The position numbers and the translations under genes are program-made. The notes under the pieces are model-generated. The model saw only the letters and a list, made by a program, of their open reading frames with translations. It was not told the DNA's origin and made no database searches. Shown in pieces: positions 42,900 to 52,757 of a DNA stretch of 64,000 bases (the stretch's first letter is position 1; each line of letters starts with the position of its first letter). The stretch lies in contig NZ_BAFU01000055.1 of assembly GCF_000308495.1 (NCBI RefSeq), positions 1 through 64,000 of the forward strand, written 5' to 3'. Origin of the DNA: Nocardia brevicatena NBRC 12119 (GTDB taxonomy: Bacteria; Actinomycetota; Actinomycetes; Mycobacteriales; Mycobacteriaceae).

Positions 42900-43976
42900 C
42901 TACTCGGGCATCCCGAGACCACTGGCCAAGATCGGCCAGGACCTGTAGAAGGCGTCCTGCCAGTATCCCCATGAGTGAGTACCTTCGGGCGCGAACTCGA
43001 ACGTCGCCGGAATCTGCAGTTCATCGAGTCGATTCTTCAGGTTGTGTGTGCACCAATTCGTAGCAACCTCGATGACACCGCCGACGACGAGTTGGTTTGC
43101 CAACCCGAGGGGGTTCTTGTCCAGCGTAAACGGGCTGTTCATCGTGTCGTACATGCCTGGCAATCCGCTGCCGGTGGAAATGAACAGTTTCGTGCCGCGC
43201 AGACGCTCGGCGTTCACCACTGGGTCGTTCTCGACCCAGGCCGGGTCGTCATCGGGTCCGTACATGTTTCGTGTGTCGCCCCCGCCCCAGGTCTCCACCA
43301 CCAACTTGACGAACTGTTTTCCGATCGGGTCCGAGATCTGAGCACACCCGCTGTAACCTGCTACGGACTTGTAGAGGCCCGGCTTCATCTCCGCCATCTG
43401 CAATACCGAGGTGGCTGTCATCGAATTGGCCGCGATGGCATTGAGACCATTTGTTCCGAGAGCGGCGTCGATCAGCGGTGGTAACTCTTCCAGGAAGAAG
43501 GTATGCCATTTGTTGAGACCGAGAACCGGATCCTCCCTCTTCCAATCCGTGTAATAGGCCCATGCGCCCCCGACGGGCATGATGATGTTCACGTCCTTGG
43601 TCGCGAGGAAGTCGCCTACGTCGGTGTTGTGCCACCATGTCGCCAGATCGGTACCGCCCCCTGCCCCGTTGACCAGATATAGAGCGGGGCGGGGTTTCGA
43701 CGCGTCCTTCGGTCGCTGAACTTTCACGGTGACGTTCGTATCCATCGCGACCGAGAAGACCTGCAAGGTCAAATTGCGTCCGTCGATCTCCCCGGAGACG
43801 ATCTTCGATCCATCCGAAGCGACGGGATCCGCCAGCAGAGTGCTGGATGCAATAATTGGATCGCTATCGTCGGCAACCGCGTTGCCGACACCCATGACCG
43901 TGGTCACCAGGGCGGAGACGACCCCCGCAACGGCAATCGGTCTGATCCATCGAGTCGACTTCCGTTTCAATTCCAA
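42900..43976 (-). CDS. Secreted antigen-85-like protein with altered nucleophile elbow
   Basis: Exported alpha/beta-hydrolase of 358 residues related to antigen 85 mycolyltransferases. A signal peptide (IAVAGVVSALVTTVMGVGNA, cleavage near VADDS) is present. Core motifs are ALYLVNGAGGGTDLATWWHN, IIMPVGGAWAYYTDWKREDP, then the elbow AIAANSMTATSVLQMAEM, and the catalytic-His end PEGTHSWGYWQDAFYRSWP. The elbow keeps Ser but the usual GxSMGG glycines are replaced, so activity may differ. Codon use is less GC-biased than in the neighbours, suggesting a later arrival. Two such proteins occur in this window. Confidence 0.87.
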   Translation of the reverse strand: MELKRKSTRWIRPIAVAGVVSALVTTVMGVGNAVADDSDPIIASSTLLADPVASDGSKIVSGEIDGRNLTLQVFSVAMDTNVTVKVQRPKDASKPRPALYLVNGAGGGTDLATWWHNTDVGDFLATKDVNIIMPVGGAWAYYTDWKREDPVLGLNKWHTFFLEELPPLIDAALGTNGLNAIAANSMTATSVLQMAEMKPGLYKSVAGYSGCAQISDPIGKQFVKLVVETWGGGDTRNMYGPDDDPAWVENDPVVNAERLRGTKLFISTGSGLPGMYDTMNSPFTLDKNPLGLANQLVVGGVIEVATNWCTHNLKNRLDELQIPATFEFAPEGTHSWGYWQDAFYRSWPILASGLGMPE

Positions 43977-44532
43977 TCCCCTTCGTACCGGCCGGTTCCG
44001 GCCGCGTGTTCAACACAGCGCATCATCCTGGCAGCCGCCGACGTTACCGGATGCCAACGGCCCCTCACTGCAACGCAGGGAGCCGTGTCCGCGCCGCTGC
44101 CCTCACCACGCCAAAGGTCCGTAGCAAATCGAAAACCCCTGGAGACCAATGGAGATGAATACAAATATCGGGGGCATGCGGTCCACCGCCGACAGGATAT
44201 CCGGAGACCGGCGGCGCATGTCGGACGACTCGCTGTCCACTCGGCAGGATCATGCCGACACGAGTCGTTCCACCGTTTCACTGACTTTTACTGTGCCGTT
44301 CTCCTCGGCCATGGCCGGTCCCGCTTTCTTCGCGCGAAACTCCCGCTCGGCACACATCGTCTTTGCGAATGCCTTGCGTAGCCGACTGCTCGTCAATTTT
44401 CGGAATGGGAAGGTGACGCCGGTTCCCAGGACTCGCGCTTTACGGCCCCAGAAGATTCGGCCGCCGTCCACCGCCACTACACAGGCACCCGACGCTCTCC
44501 TGGTAAGGACGCTGCTGTCCGGCCGACGCGGG
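43977..44532. other. 556-bp gap, relatively AT-rich
   Basis: No gene is convincing. A minus-strand frame ending at 44250 (KTMCAEREFRAKKAGPAMAE, then ENGTVKVSETVERLVSA) has lysine/glutamate-rich composition but no family or clear start. The plus frame opposite is equally unsupported. Confidence 0.35.
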
Positions 44533-46026
<1,494 letters not shown>

Positions 46027-46077
46027 TCACCGCCTACGACCGCTGAGCCCGGAATTACTAGGGTCGAGTCCGTGACC

Positions 46078-46407
46078 ATGCTGCGTTCGATCTTGTTGTT
46101 CGTGTTCGCCGCCGTGGCCGAGATCGGCGGGGCCTGGCTGGTGTGGCAGGGGGTGCGCGAGCATCGCGGATGGGTATGGGTCGGCGCGGGTGTGATCGCG
46201 TTGGGGCTGTACGGCTTCGTCGCCACCCTGCAACCCGACGCCCAGTTCGGTCGTATCCTCGCCGCCTACGGGGGTGTGTTCGTCGCCGGCTCGCTGCTGT
46301 GGGGGATGGTGGTGGACGGTTACCGACCCGACCGTTATGACATCATCGGTGCGCTGCTCTGCCTCGCCGGGGTCGCCGTCATCATGTACTCCCCACGTAC
46401 TGCGTAA
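46078..46407 (+). CDS. YnfA family membrane protein (UPF0060)
   Basis: Small membrane protein of 109 residues with four helices, in the YnfA/UPF0060 family within the drug/metabolite transporter fold; some members act like small multidrug exporters. Marks are [40 protein letters not shown] and [19 protein letters not shown] 46078 or GTG 46072 may be the start. It diverges from proS. Confidence 0.87.
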   Translation: MLRSILLFVFAAVAEIGGAWLVWQGVREHRGWVWVGAGVIALGLYGFVATLQPDAQFGRILAAYGGVFVAGSLLWGMVVDGYRPDRYDIIGALLCLAGVAVIMYSPRTA

Positions 46408-46581
46408 GGGCGTTGCCCGCCCGAGCGGACCGCGGCCGGGTCACCGGGTCGAGCCCGATCGTCGGCGTGCGGGTAGGACGAACCGCCCTGCTCCGGGAGC
46501 GCGACGAGTTCGGCCAAACGCCCGACTTGCGTCACGCCGGCGTCCTAGCATTTGTGGCACAACGATTTCGGAGGTGTCTGC

Positions 46582-47634
46582 ATGCCGGACGAAGTCCTGG
46601 CGCCACATATCGAACTCTTCTCCCGTAATGGGTTCGCGGGCCCGAACACGACCATAGTGCGAGCCCAGTACCGCCCCCGATTCGTCCGCGCCCGAGGTGA
46701 ATACGTACCCCGCCGTTTCCACACCTGGGATCTTCCTGCCGAGGCATTCGCCGGGCCGAAGGCACTACCGGTGCCCATCCTCATCGGTGAGAACATCGGC
46801 TTCGAGCTGAATCGCCGAGCCGGCGCAACCGATTTCGGCTACGTCAATGTGTGGGCCGATGAGCTGCACTACATCATCGCCGGCCGGGGTGAACTCGACA
46901 CCGAGGTCGGCACGCTCGAGGTGCGGGCCGGTGATTTCGTACTCATCCCGCGCGCCGTGACCTACCGCTGGGGCGAGATCGCCGAGGAAATCCGCGAATT
47001 CATCGTGGTCACCGAAAGCGAACTGCGTCTCGACCCGGAGGGCGCACCCGGCACCTTCAACCCCGACCTGCATCTGGACAGACCCGTCCCCCACAGACGT
47101 CCGGGGCTGCCGATGGAACAGGAGTACGAGGTGGTTGTCCGCACCGGCGACACCTTCACCTCGTTCTTCTACGATGTCGACCCCATCCCCTGCCTCGACA
47201 CCCTCGGCGCCCCGCTGGTCCTGCGTTTCAACCTCGAGAATGTCCACGGTCTCGGCGTCGGCGAGGGCGGCCTGCCACCGGCTCGTCTGCTGAGCAGCAC
47301 CTCGGGCAACGATTTCGTCTTCGGCACCGGCAGCCGCCGCAGCACCCGACCGCCGGTGCACCACAACGCCGATTTCGACGAAGTCATCTGCTACGGGATG
47401 GGCCCGTCGCCGTGGGGAGCGGTCGACACCCCGGGGACGGTCACCTGGACTCCGAAGGGCCTGCTGCACCAGGGTCCGGAGGAGAACGTCCAACCCGGCT
47501 ACCGCGCCTGGCTGGTCGAGACCCGCTCCAAGCTGACCATGACCCCGGCAGGCCGGGATATCGCGCACCTGATGGAAACCGGCCAATACGGAATTCATCC
47601 GACCGAGAGCCGAGCGGCCGCGGCCTCCCGATAG
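46582..47634 (+). CDS. Homogentisate 1,2-dioxygenase-like cupin enzyme
   Basis: Double-cupin protein of 350 residues in the homogentisate dioxygenase family, which opens the aromatic ring of homogentisate with O2 and Fe(II). Iron-site candidates lie in HHNADFDEVICYGM (His and Glu) and in WTPKGLLHQGPEEN (His). The first cupin has HYIIAGRGELDTEVGTLEVR. The usual members are about 400-440 aa, so this is a shorter actinobacterial variant. ATG 46582 has a GGAGG site. No fumarylacetoacetase or maleylacetoacetate isomerase gene lies next to it, so the true substrate may be another hydroquinone. Confidence 0.8.
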   Translation: MPDEVLAPHIELFSRNGFAGPNTTIVRAQYRPRFVRARGEYVPRRFHTWDLPAEAFAGPKALPVPILIGENIGFELNRRAGATDFGYVNVWADELHYIIAGRGELDTEVGTLEVRAGDFVLIPRAVTYRWGEIAEEIREFIVVTESELRLDPEGAPGTFNPDLHLDRPVPHRRPGLPMEQEYEVVVRTGDTFTSFFYDVDPIPCLDTLGAPLVLRFNLENVHGLGVGEGGLPPARLLSSTSGNDFVFGTGSRRSTRPPVHHNADFDEVICYGMGPSPWGAVDTPGTVTWTPKGLLHQGPEENVQPGYRAWLVETRSKLTMTPAGRDIAHLMETGQYGIHPTESRAAAASR

Positions 47635-47994
47635 CCACCGCGATCACCGGGTCGCAACGAAGCGTTCGCCTCGCGGCCCGGTGACGTGTGCGGGGGCCCG
47701 ATAAGCCGCGACGCCCGTGAGCAATCCGAGGACCGCGAGCGTTGTCGCGAGTACGGTGGCAGCGGCCCGCATACCCCATCCGTTGACGGCGTAGCCCGTG
47801 GCGACGGTGAGGCGGGAGGAGACCCGGCCATCCGAGCGTATCCGGTGCGCCTGCTCGAACGACGGATCAGGTCGCGCCCCTGATCTCACCTGCCATTACT
47901 TTCTGGGCCTTTCGCCCTACGCACCGAGCGGTAGCGTTCACGGCGGTAATCGCCATCTGCTCCGACGGGCGGACGAACCGGAAGGGATCGGATC
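47635..47994. other. Gap with one doubtful small membrane frame
   Basis: A minus-strand frame ending at 47644 contains a hydrophobic helix (AAATVLATTLAVLGLLTGVA) and a short tail (AHVTGPRGERFVATR); start and function are unclear. A weak 8-bp dyad (TCACCGGG/CCCGGTGA) flanks its stop. Nothing else is seen. Confidence 0.3.
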
Positions 47995-48469
47995 ATGGCC
48001 CGTACGCGAGGAAACGGCCGTCATGGCCGGACGAGTGCCATTGCTGCCGCAACGGCATTGGTAGCGCTCACCATCGCAACACTCGCCGCGCCGGCGGCGA
48101 CCGCGGCGCAGAGCGCGTCCGTCGTCGAAGGCCGCGAGCGGATCCTGGTCACCGTGGTCAGGGACCACCCACAGGAGACCATCGACGAGACGATATGGCT
48201 GGACGGCCGCGAACTCCAACACTGCGGACGGGGCAACCGGAACACCGTCGGACAGATTCGATATCACCGCGTCTGCGACGTGCCCGCCCGCCGGCCCCCA
48301 TCGCATCCAGGTACATGATCCGGGTAAGGGCACGCTCTTCGACGGTCACCTCACCGTCCGGCCGTCCGACGGCCTCCTCGATATCGTCGACACGGTGGTG
48401 AGCTGTCTGCGCCTACCGATCCCGACCGACCCGACCTGCCAGGACAGCTTCTGCAAACAGATCGGCTGA
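47995..48469 (+). pseudogene. Secreted Cys-rich protein gene with one frameshift
   Basis: ATG 47995 encodes a signal peptide (TSAIAAATALVALTIATLAA, cleavage after ATAAQS) and a body RERILVTVVRDHPQETIDET, then HCGRGNRNTVGQIRYHRVCD. The frame ends prematurely at 48318. One frame over, the protein continues HRIQVHDPGKGTLFDGHLTV, LDIVDTVVSCLRLPIPTDPT and CQDSFCKQIG to a TGA at 48467-48469. A single-base slip in the run CGCCCGCCGGCCCCC near 48285-48300 explains it. Joined, it is about 158 residues with at least five Cys. Function unknown. Confidence 0.65.
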
Positions 48470-48595
48470 TGTCCACGGCAGGTCGGATCGCCGGCCGAAC
48501 AACGCCTCACCGACGCCCTGCCACATCTCACTCGCCCGGTGCACGGTCCGTCGAAAAGGTCGGCCGATATATAGGCCGGCACTACGCTCTCGGAC

Positions 48596-49246
48596 ATGGG
48601 TGACCTTCGATGCTCTCGGTGCGACATCGACATCGGTAATTTCATCGGGGGCCTGGATCCCGACGAATGGTATTGCACGATCTGCGCCGACGATATCCCG
48701 GAGATCGCGCTCACCCGCGCCCGGGCGGCCGAGCGGACGGAGACGATCCACACCATCGCGAGCGACCCGGGCCGGCCGCCGGAACCACCGATGGTGTTCC
48801 CCGAATTCGACCGCCTGCGTCGGGTGATCGCGGTCGGACATCGCGCTGCCGTGGAACACCTTGCGGTGACGGTCTTCTCGGTGGAACTGTTCACCGATGG
48901 CTTCCGCGTCCAGGTCCGCATCGAACTGGAACCCGATCACCATGAATATGTTCCGGAAGGGATACCGGACTACGAGGACCCCGCTGCGCCGCATGGTCGC
49001 ATGCTCCACCTCGAGACGGGTTTCGCCATCACCGACAACCTGGGCGGACAGTACTTCTGCCAACCGATGCTGGGTGGCACCGTCAACCGCCAGGAGGGCA
49101 CGCTGCAGTGCGCGCCGGCCGTCGATCCCGATGCCACCGAACTGCTGATCCGGGCCGATAGGCTGCAGTGGCAGGATGTGTTCAGGCCCCAGCGTGGGTT
49201 CTTTGTCGACAACGGACCCTGGTACTTCCGAGCCTCGTTGATTTGA
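48596..49246 (+). CDS. Hypothetical protein with N-terminal zinc ribbon
   Basis: Protein of 216 residues, no known family. The N-terminus carries two CxxC knuckles (LRCSRCDIDIGNFIGG and WYCTICADDIPEI), a probable zinc ribbon. The remainder is mixed alpha/beta with VTVFSVELFTDGFRVQVRIE and QWQDVFRPQRGFFVDNGPWY, and no membrane segment. ATG 48596 is the natural start. It stands alone. Confidence 0.75.
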   Translation: MGDLRCSRCDIDIGNFIGGLDPDEWYCTICADDIPEIALTRARAAERTETIHTIASDPGRPPEPPMVFPEFDRLRRVIAVGHRAAVEHLAVTVFSVELFTDGFRVQVRIELEPDHHEYVPEGIPDYEDPAAPHGRMLHLETGFAITDNLGGQYFCQPMLGGTVNRQEGTLQCAPAVDPDATELLIRADRLQWQDVFRPQRGFFVDNGPWYFRASLI

Positions 49247-49530
49247 CACGGTTTCGCGCTGTCTCACTGTTGGCGGCGCAAACACTGTCGGGGCCCGGGT
49301 CCCGCGGTGCCTAATATCCGACGGAGCGCGGCCATCCATTGCTCGGCGTGGTCGCCGTGTGAATTTCGACGATCCCGCTGTCGTGAGCACCGTCTTACCT
49401 CTCGTAGGCTCCTTCGCCACCTCCGCGCTGTCGTCGGCGCATCATACCCGATCCGGTGATAGCAGACACCAAAGGTAGGTCTTGAAGGTCCGCACTTTCG
49501 TAGCGGTGATCCGGTTTCGACGAACCACGA

Positions 49531-49560
49531 TTGACAGGTAGGATATTTCCTACCTATTAT
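49531..49560 (+). promoter_or_regulatory. Promoter with ArsR operator between -35 and -10
   Basis: TTGACA at 49531-49536 and TATTAT at 49555-49560 are 18 bp apart, nearly perfect sigma-A boxes. An inverted repeat AGGTAGGA-TATT-TCCTACCT at 49536-49555 fills the spacer. The start codon GTG lies at 49567, where transcription should begin, so the mRNA is probably leaderless. Repression by the ArsR product is inferred. Confidence 0.8.
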
Positions 49561-49566
49561 ACGAGG

Positions 49567-49932
49567 GTGCCATACCGCTTGAAGTCCGGCGCCGCCGACC
49601 GCGTCTTCGGAGCGCTCGCCAATCCGACCCGGCGCGACATCCTCGAGCTACTACTCGAGGGCGAGCAACCGGTGCAGGTGATCGCCGAACGCTTCGATAT
49701 GACCCGCCCCAGCGTGTCCGAACACCTCAAAGTGCTGCGGGATGCCGGGTTGGTCGAGGAGAAGAAGCGGGGACGGCAGCGCTTCTATCGGGTCGAGCCG
49801 CATCCACTGCACGAGTTGCAGTCGTGGCTCGATCCGTTCGAACGGTTCTGGCGGGCGAGGCTCCGCGCCATGGGCGAGGTGCTCGACGCCCTACCCGACC
49901 ACCCCGACGATGACGACAAGGAAGACCGATGA
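49567..49932 (+). CDS. ArsR-family regulator
   Basis: Winged-helix repressor of 121 residues: RVFGALANPTRRDILELLLE, then QVIAERFDMTRPSVSEHLKV and a wing RQRFYRVEP. There is no metal-binding CxC, so it is of the class that senses organic ligands or nothing, typically paired with an SRPBCC protein as here. GTG 49567 is preferred to the upstream ATG-like reading because it directly follows the -10 box. Its stop overlaps the SRPBCC start by four bases. Confidence 0.9.
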   Translation: MPYRLKSGAADRVFGALANPTRRDILELLLEGEQPVQVIAERFDMTRPSVSEHLKVLRDAGLVEEKKRGRQRFYRVEPHPLHELQSWLDPFERFWRARLRAMGEVLDALPDHPDDDDKEDR

Positions 49933-50378
49933 CCGATACCACGACCTCGATAGAACTCGACCACTTCTACCCGCACGCCCCGGAGAAGGTGTGGCGCGTA
50001 CTCACCACCCCGGAGCTCATAGGGCAGTGGTTGATGCAGCCCGTGGGCTTCGAGCCCGTGCCGGGGAACATCTTCGAAATGACGACCCGTCCCATGCCCG
50101 GTCAGGGCTTCTCCGGCCGGATCCGTTGCGAGGTACTGGAAGCCGTCGCTCCCGAACTCCTTCGCATCACCTGGGACGACGTCGACTCCGACACCCCGAC
50201 GGGGTGGGTCATCACCTGGGTGCTGCGGCGCGAGGGAACCGGTACCCGACTTCTGTTCGGCCACAGCGGTTTCGACCCGGACAGCGAGATCGTGCAGCGC
50301 GCCCGCAAGATCATGGGCGGCGGTTGGGCGGCTAAACACGAGCGGCTCGAATCCGTACTCGCATCGGTCCGGCTCTAG
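49929..50378 (+). CDS. SRPBCC (AHSA1-like) domain protein
   Basis: START/Bet v1-like protein of 149 residues (Activator of Hsp90 ATPase homologue family in bacteria), with a large hydrophobic cavity. Marks are the start ELDHFYPHAPEKVWRVLTTP, then WLMQPVGFEPVPGNIFEMTT and VTWVLRREGTGTRLLFGHSG-like strands. It starts inside the ArsR stop codon, so translation is coupled. ArsR-SRPBCC pairs are common; the bound lipid or metabolite is not known. Confidence 0.88.
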   Translation: MTDTTTSIELDHFYPHAPEKVWRVLTTPELIGQWLMQPVGFEPVPGNIFEMTTRPMPGQGFSGRIRCEVLEAVAPELLRITWDDVDSDTPTGWVITWVLRREGTGTRLLFGHSGFDPDSEIVQRARKIMGGGWAAKHERLESVLASVRL

Positions 50379-50403
50379 GTCGGTTTCGACCGCCGATCCG
50401 AGC

Positions 50404-50578
50404 ATGTTCGCCACCGCCGAACTCGGCGGGACGGCCGGGGTGGTCACCTTCGTCTGGTTCGTATTGGTGGCCAATGGAATCGGTGCTCACCCGGCAGGGG
50501 GTGCGCCGAACGGTCGATGCGGTGATGGGCACGCTCATGGTCGGCCTCGGCATTCGGATAGCCATGCAGAGCAGCTGA
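50404..50578 (+). pseudogene. 3' relic of a LysE/RhtB-type exporter
   Basis: Two overlapping frames give the end of a LysE-family amino-acid exporter: GTAGVVTFVWFVLVANG, then after a frame change ESVLTRQGVRRTVDAVMGTL and MVGLGIRIAMQSS to the TGA at 50576. The basic RRTVDAVMGTLMVGLGIRIA end is typical. At least 150 N-terminal residues are missing. Confidence 0.5.
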
Positions 50579-51547
50579 TCACGGCTTCGGAAGAGATCCC
50601 ACTATCCGGCGCACGACGTCCTCGAGCGCGGCAGCCTTGGACCCGCTGACCGAGACCACCGGCACTTCGGTACCCAAGAAAGATTTCTCATCCGTATATA
50701 GCGGGGGCCCGACGATGGAGTTGTAGGTGCGGAACCCCTCGCCTCCGTCGAAAAGGTGCACCGGATGGTCGACGACAGTGAAGACCAGTGGCTGTCCCAT
50801 GGTTACCGACCCGTCCAACTGATATTTGTACTCCACCATGATCTCGTCGCCCTGGTAGGTGAAATGGCAATTCCACAGCGTCTGCCCCGCACCGAGCGTG
50901 GCACCGTTCAACGAGTCGACCACTGCGCACGGATCTTGACCGGTGAGCGCTGTCACCACCGTATCGGGCGAGGTACCGGGATCAAGTTCCGCCGCCCACC
51001 GCGCCACACCGACCGGCAACAGCGTCTGCCCGATAGAGCACGGGTCGGTGTCCGGCCGGGTGACCACCTCCAGATAAAGCTTCGCTGTCGACGGGTAGGT
51101 GGCGGTCAGGGTGCAGGTCCGCTCACGGAGCTCGGCCGGGTCGACGCCCGGATGGTCGCTGTCGGTGACGGTCCACACCGATACGTCACCGAGAGTACTG
51201 GTGGTACCCAGCGGCGGGACACCGTCGGGCGCGGGCCGGTCCATCAACACCCGCCACTTCACCGTGGTCCCGGCGGATGGATCGGCAGCACCCAGTACCG
51301 CATCGCAGGCGCCGGGACCGGTGGTCCTCACCGATGTCACCTCACCCACTTTCCCCAGCTCGTCACGCGGCAGCAGGGCGCATACGTCGATACCCCGAGC
51401 CCGCTGCATGAGCTCCCGCCGCTGCTCGCCGTTCACCGACGGGGTGAGCCACACCAGATCGGTTCCGGCCGTCGGCGAAGGGGACTCCGCCCCACACCCT
51501 GCGATGGCGATCACGAGAACACCGACCAGCGTCAGAAGCCTGAACAC
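50579..51547 (-). CDS. DUF3558-type lipoprotein with duplicated domain
   Basis: Lipoprotein of 322 residues. From GTG 51547 the signal is FRLLTLVGVLVIAIAGCGAE with lipobox and Cys. The mature part contains two related halves, each opening with a Cys-containing helix: RGIDVCALLPRDELGKVGEV and GQDPCAVVDSLNGATLGAGQ, followed by a second Cys in each (GACDAVLGA, NCHFTYQG). This is the DUF3558 pattern found on the surface of mycobacteria and nocardiae. A GGGGGGA site supports GTG 51547; ATG 51586 is an alternative. It lies 0.5 kb downstream of the espG gene, same strand. Confidence 0.8.
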   Translation of the reverse strand: MFRLLTLVGVLVIAIAGCGAESPSPTAGTDLVWLTPSVNGEQRRELMQRARGIDVCALLPRDELGKVGEVTSVRTTGPGACDAVLGAADPSAGTTVKWRVLMDRPAPDGVPPLGTTSTLGDVSVWTVTDSDHPGVDPAELRERTCTLTATYPSTAKLYLEVVTRPDTDPCSIGQTLLPVGVARWAAELDPGTSPDTVVTALTGQDPCAVVDSLNGATLGAGQTLWNCHFTYQGDEIMVEYKYQLDGSVTMGQPLVFTVVDHPVHLFDGGEGFRTYNSIVGPPLYTDEKSFLGTEVPVVSVSGSKAAALEDVVRRIVGSLPKP

Positions 51548-51586
51548 GATCCCCCCAACAGCGATGCAGGTAACGGGCTTCGACAA

Positions 51587-52049
51587 ACCAACTCGAAATT
51601 CCCGTCCGAGCTAATCGGAACGAGCTACCCGAACACCTCCCGGTGAGGCCGAAGACTCCTGACCGATAACTCTGCCCGATATCGCAACGACGCCATCGCT
51701 TCACCAACTCGGTGTGGTCGGCTTTCGAATCTTCCTCGTTGTGTTCGGGCGCGGACGCGCCGAACCCGAGTACGCTACCCCGACACAGTCCCTGGCCCCC
51801 TGACTCCGACCCAGCAGTAGCCGCCGCTCCTCGTCGGTTGTCTTATATGCGCCGGCCAAGACGTTGCAGAGTTCTGGCAAGTCAGTCACCGAATGTCCTC
51901 ATCGTGTCCGGACCGGACCATATCGACTATCGCGCGCGGGAAGCGCTGCGGCGCTGCGGATTGCTCGTCCAACGGCCCCACGGGTGGTATCACGTGGGCA
52001 CCGACATGGCCCAGGTCTTCGGTATGCCGGCGGCGTAGCCGTGAACGAT
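51587..52049. other. 463-bp gap with fragments
   Basis: A minus-strand stretch LPELCNVLAGAYKTTDEERR near 51800-51889 resembles the C-terminal part of an XRE/Scr1-type regulator HTH. A plus-strand frame ending at 52038 (AREALRRCGLLVQRPHGWYH) also has protein-like composition. Neither is complete. No firm gene. Confidence 0.3.
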
Positions 52050-52757
52050 TCAGCCCGGGTCGATCATGCGAGTGAGCTCACCGCACAGCTCGGCATGCGA
52101 GATCGGATCGATGTGGAAATCACGGTACCGCTGCCGGTACACGTAGCGGCCGTCGTCGGTGACGTCGAACCAGCTCAGGTAGCGCGGTGGGAAAGGACGG
52201 GAATCGTGGAGGCCGTGGCGAACCTCGATATGTCCCGCACCGTCACGAGGAGCGCGCAGCAGGCGGCGCATGCGGTCGGCCGCCTGCGGTTTGCTGCCGG
52301 TCCAGGTCCCATGGGTTTCCCGCAGGTGGTCGATACTTTCCACCAAGGGCGGGTGGCCACCTTTGGGAAGCTCACCGAGGACGTGACCGAACACCCGGGG
52401 CACGATCTCGGGAGCGCCGACCCGGATCACGATATTGCCGCCGAATTCCGGGGTGGGGCCCGGACGCTGCACCAGGGCGACACCGACCGTGGTGACGATG
52501 GCGCCGTACGCGCGGACGGGACGTAGTCGCGTGCCGAACAAGGTGAGGGTGGAATCCGGGTCGGCGGCCACGCGTAGCGCGGCCGACAGGTCCGGGTCCT
52601 TTCCGATGGGCAGATGTCCCCTCAGCTCGGAGGCGATCTTCTCGTATTCGGATTCCCAACGGGCCGACGAGATCAAGCGCAGCGGAAAGGGGTACCGGTC
52701 CTGGCCGGTCTCGGTCCACACGTGCATGAACTCGTCGGGAGCGAACTCCCATTTCAC
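52050..52757 (-). CDS. EspG-family ESX secretion chaperone
   Basis: Cytosolic chaperone of 235 residues of the EspG type, which keeps PE/PPE proteins soluble and delivers them to the ESX (type VII) machinery. Family marks are the N-terminal WEFAPDEFMHVWTETGQDRY, PFPLRLISSARWESEYEKI, the central FGGNIVIRVGAPEI and the C-terminal YVYRQRYRDFHIDPIS. It starts at GTG 52757, overlapping the PPE-like stop by four bases, so it is coupled to its probable client. It is the last gene of the cassette 55127-52050. Confidence 0.87.
   Translation of the reverse strand: MKWEFAPDEFMHVWTETGQDRYPFPLRLISSARWESEYEKIASELRGHLPIGKDPDLSAALRVAADPDSTLTLFGTRLRPVRAYGAIVTTVGVALVQRPGPTPEFGGNIVIRVGAPEIVPRVFGHVLGELPKGGHPPLVESIDHLRETHGTWTGSKPQAADRMRRLLRAPRDGAGHIEVRHGLHDSRPFPPRYLSWFDVTDDGRYVYRQRYRDFHIDPISHAELCGELTRMIDPG

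Noticed and set aside
51712-52038. Plus-strand 108-residue ORF
   Set aside because: Composition is partly protein-like but there is no family, ribosome site or conservation evidence; left as a gap.
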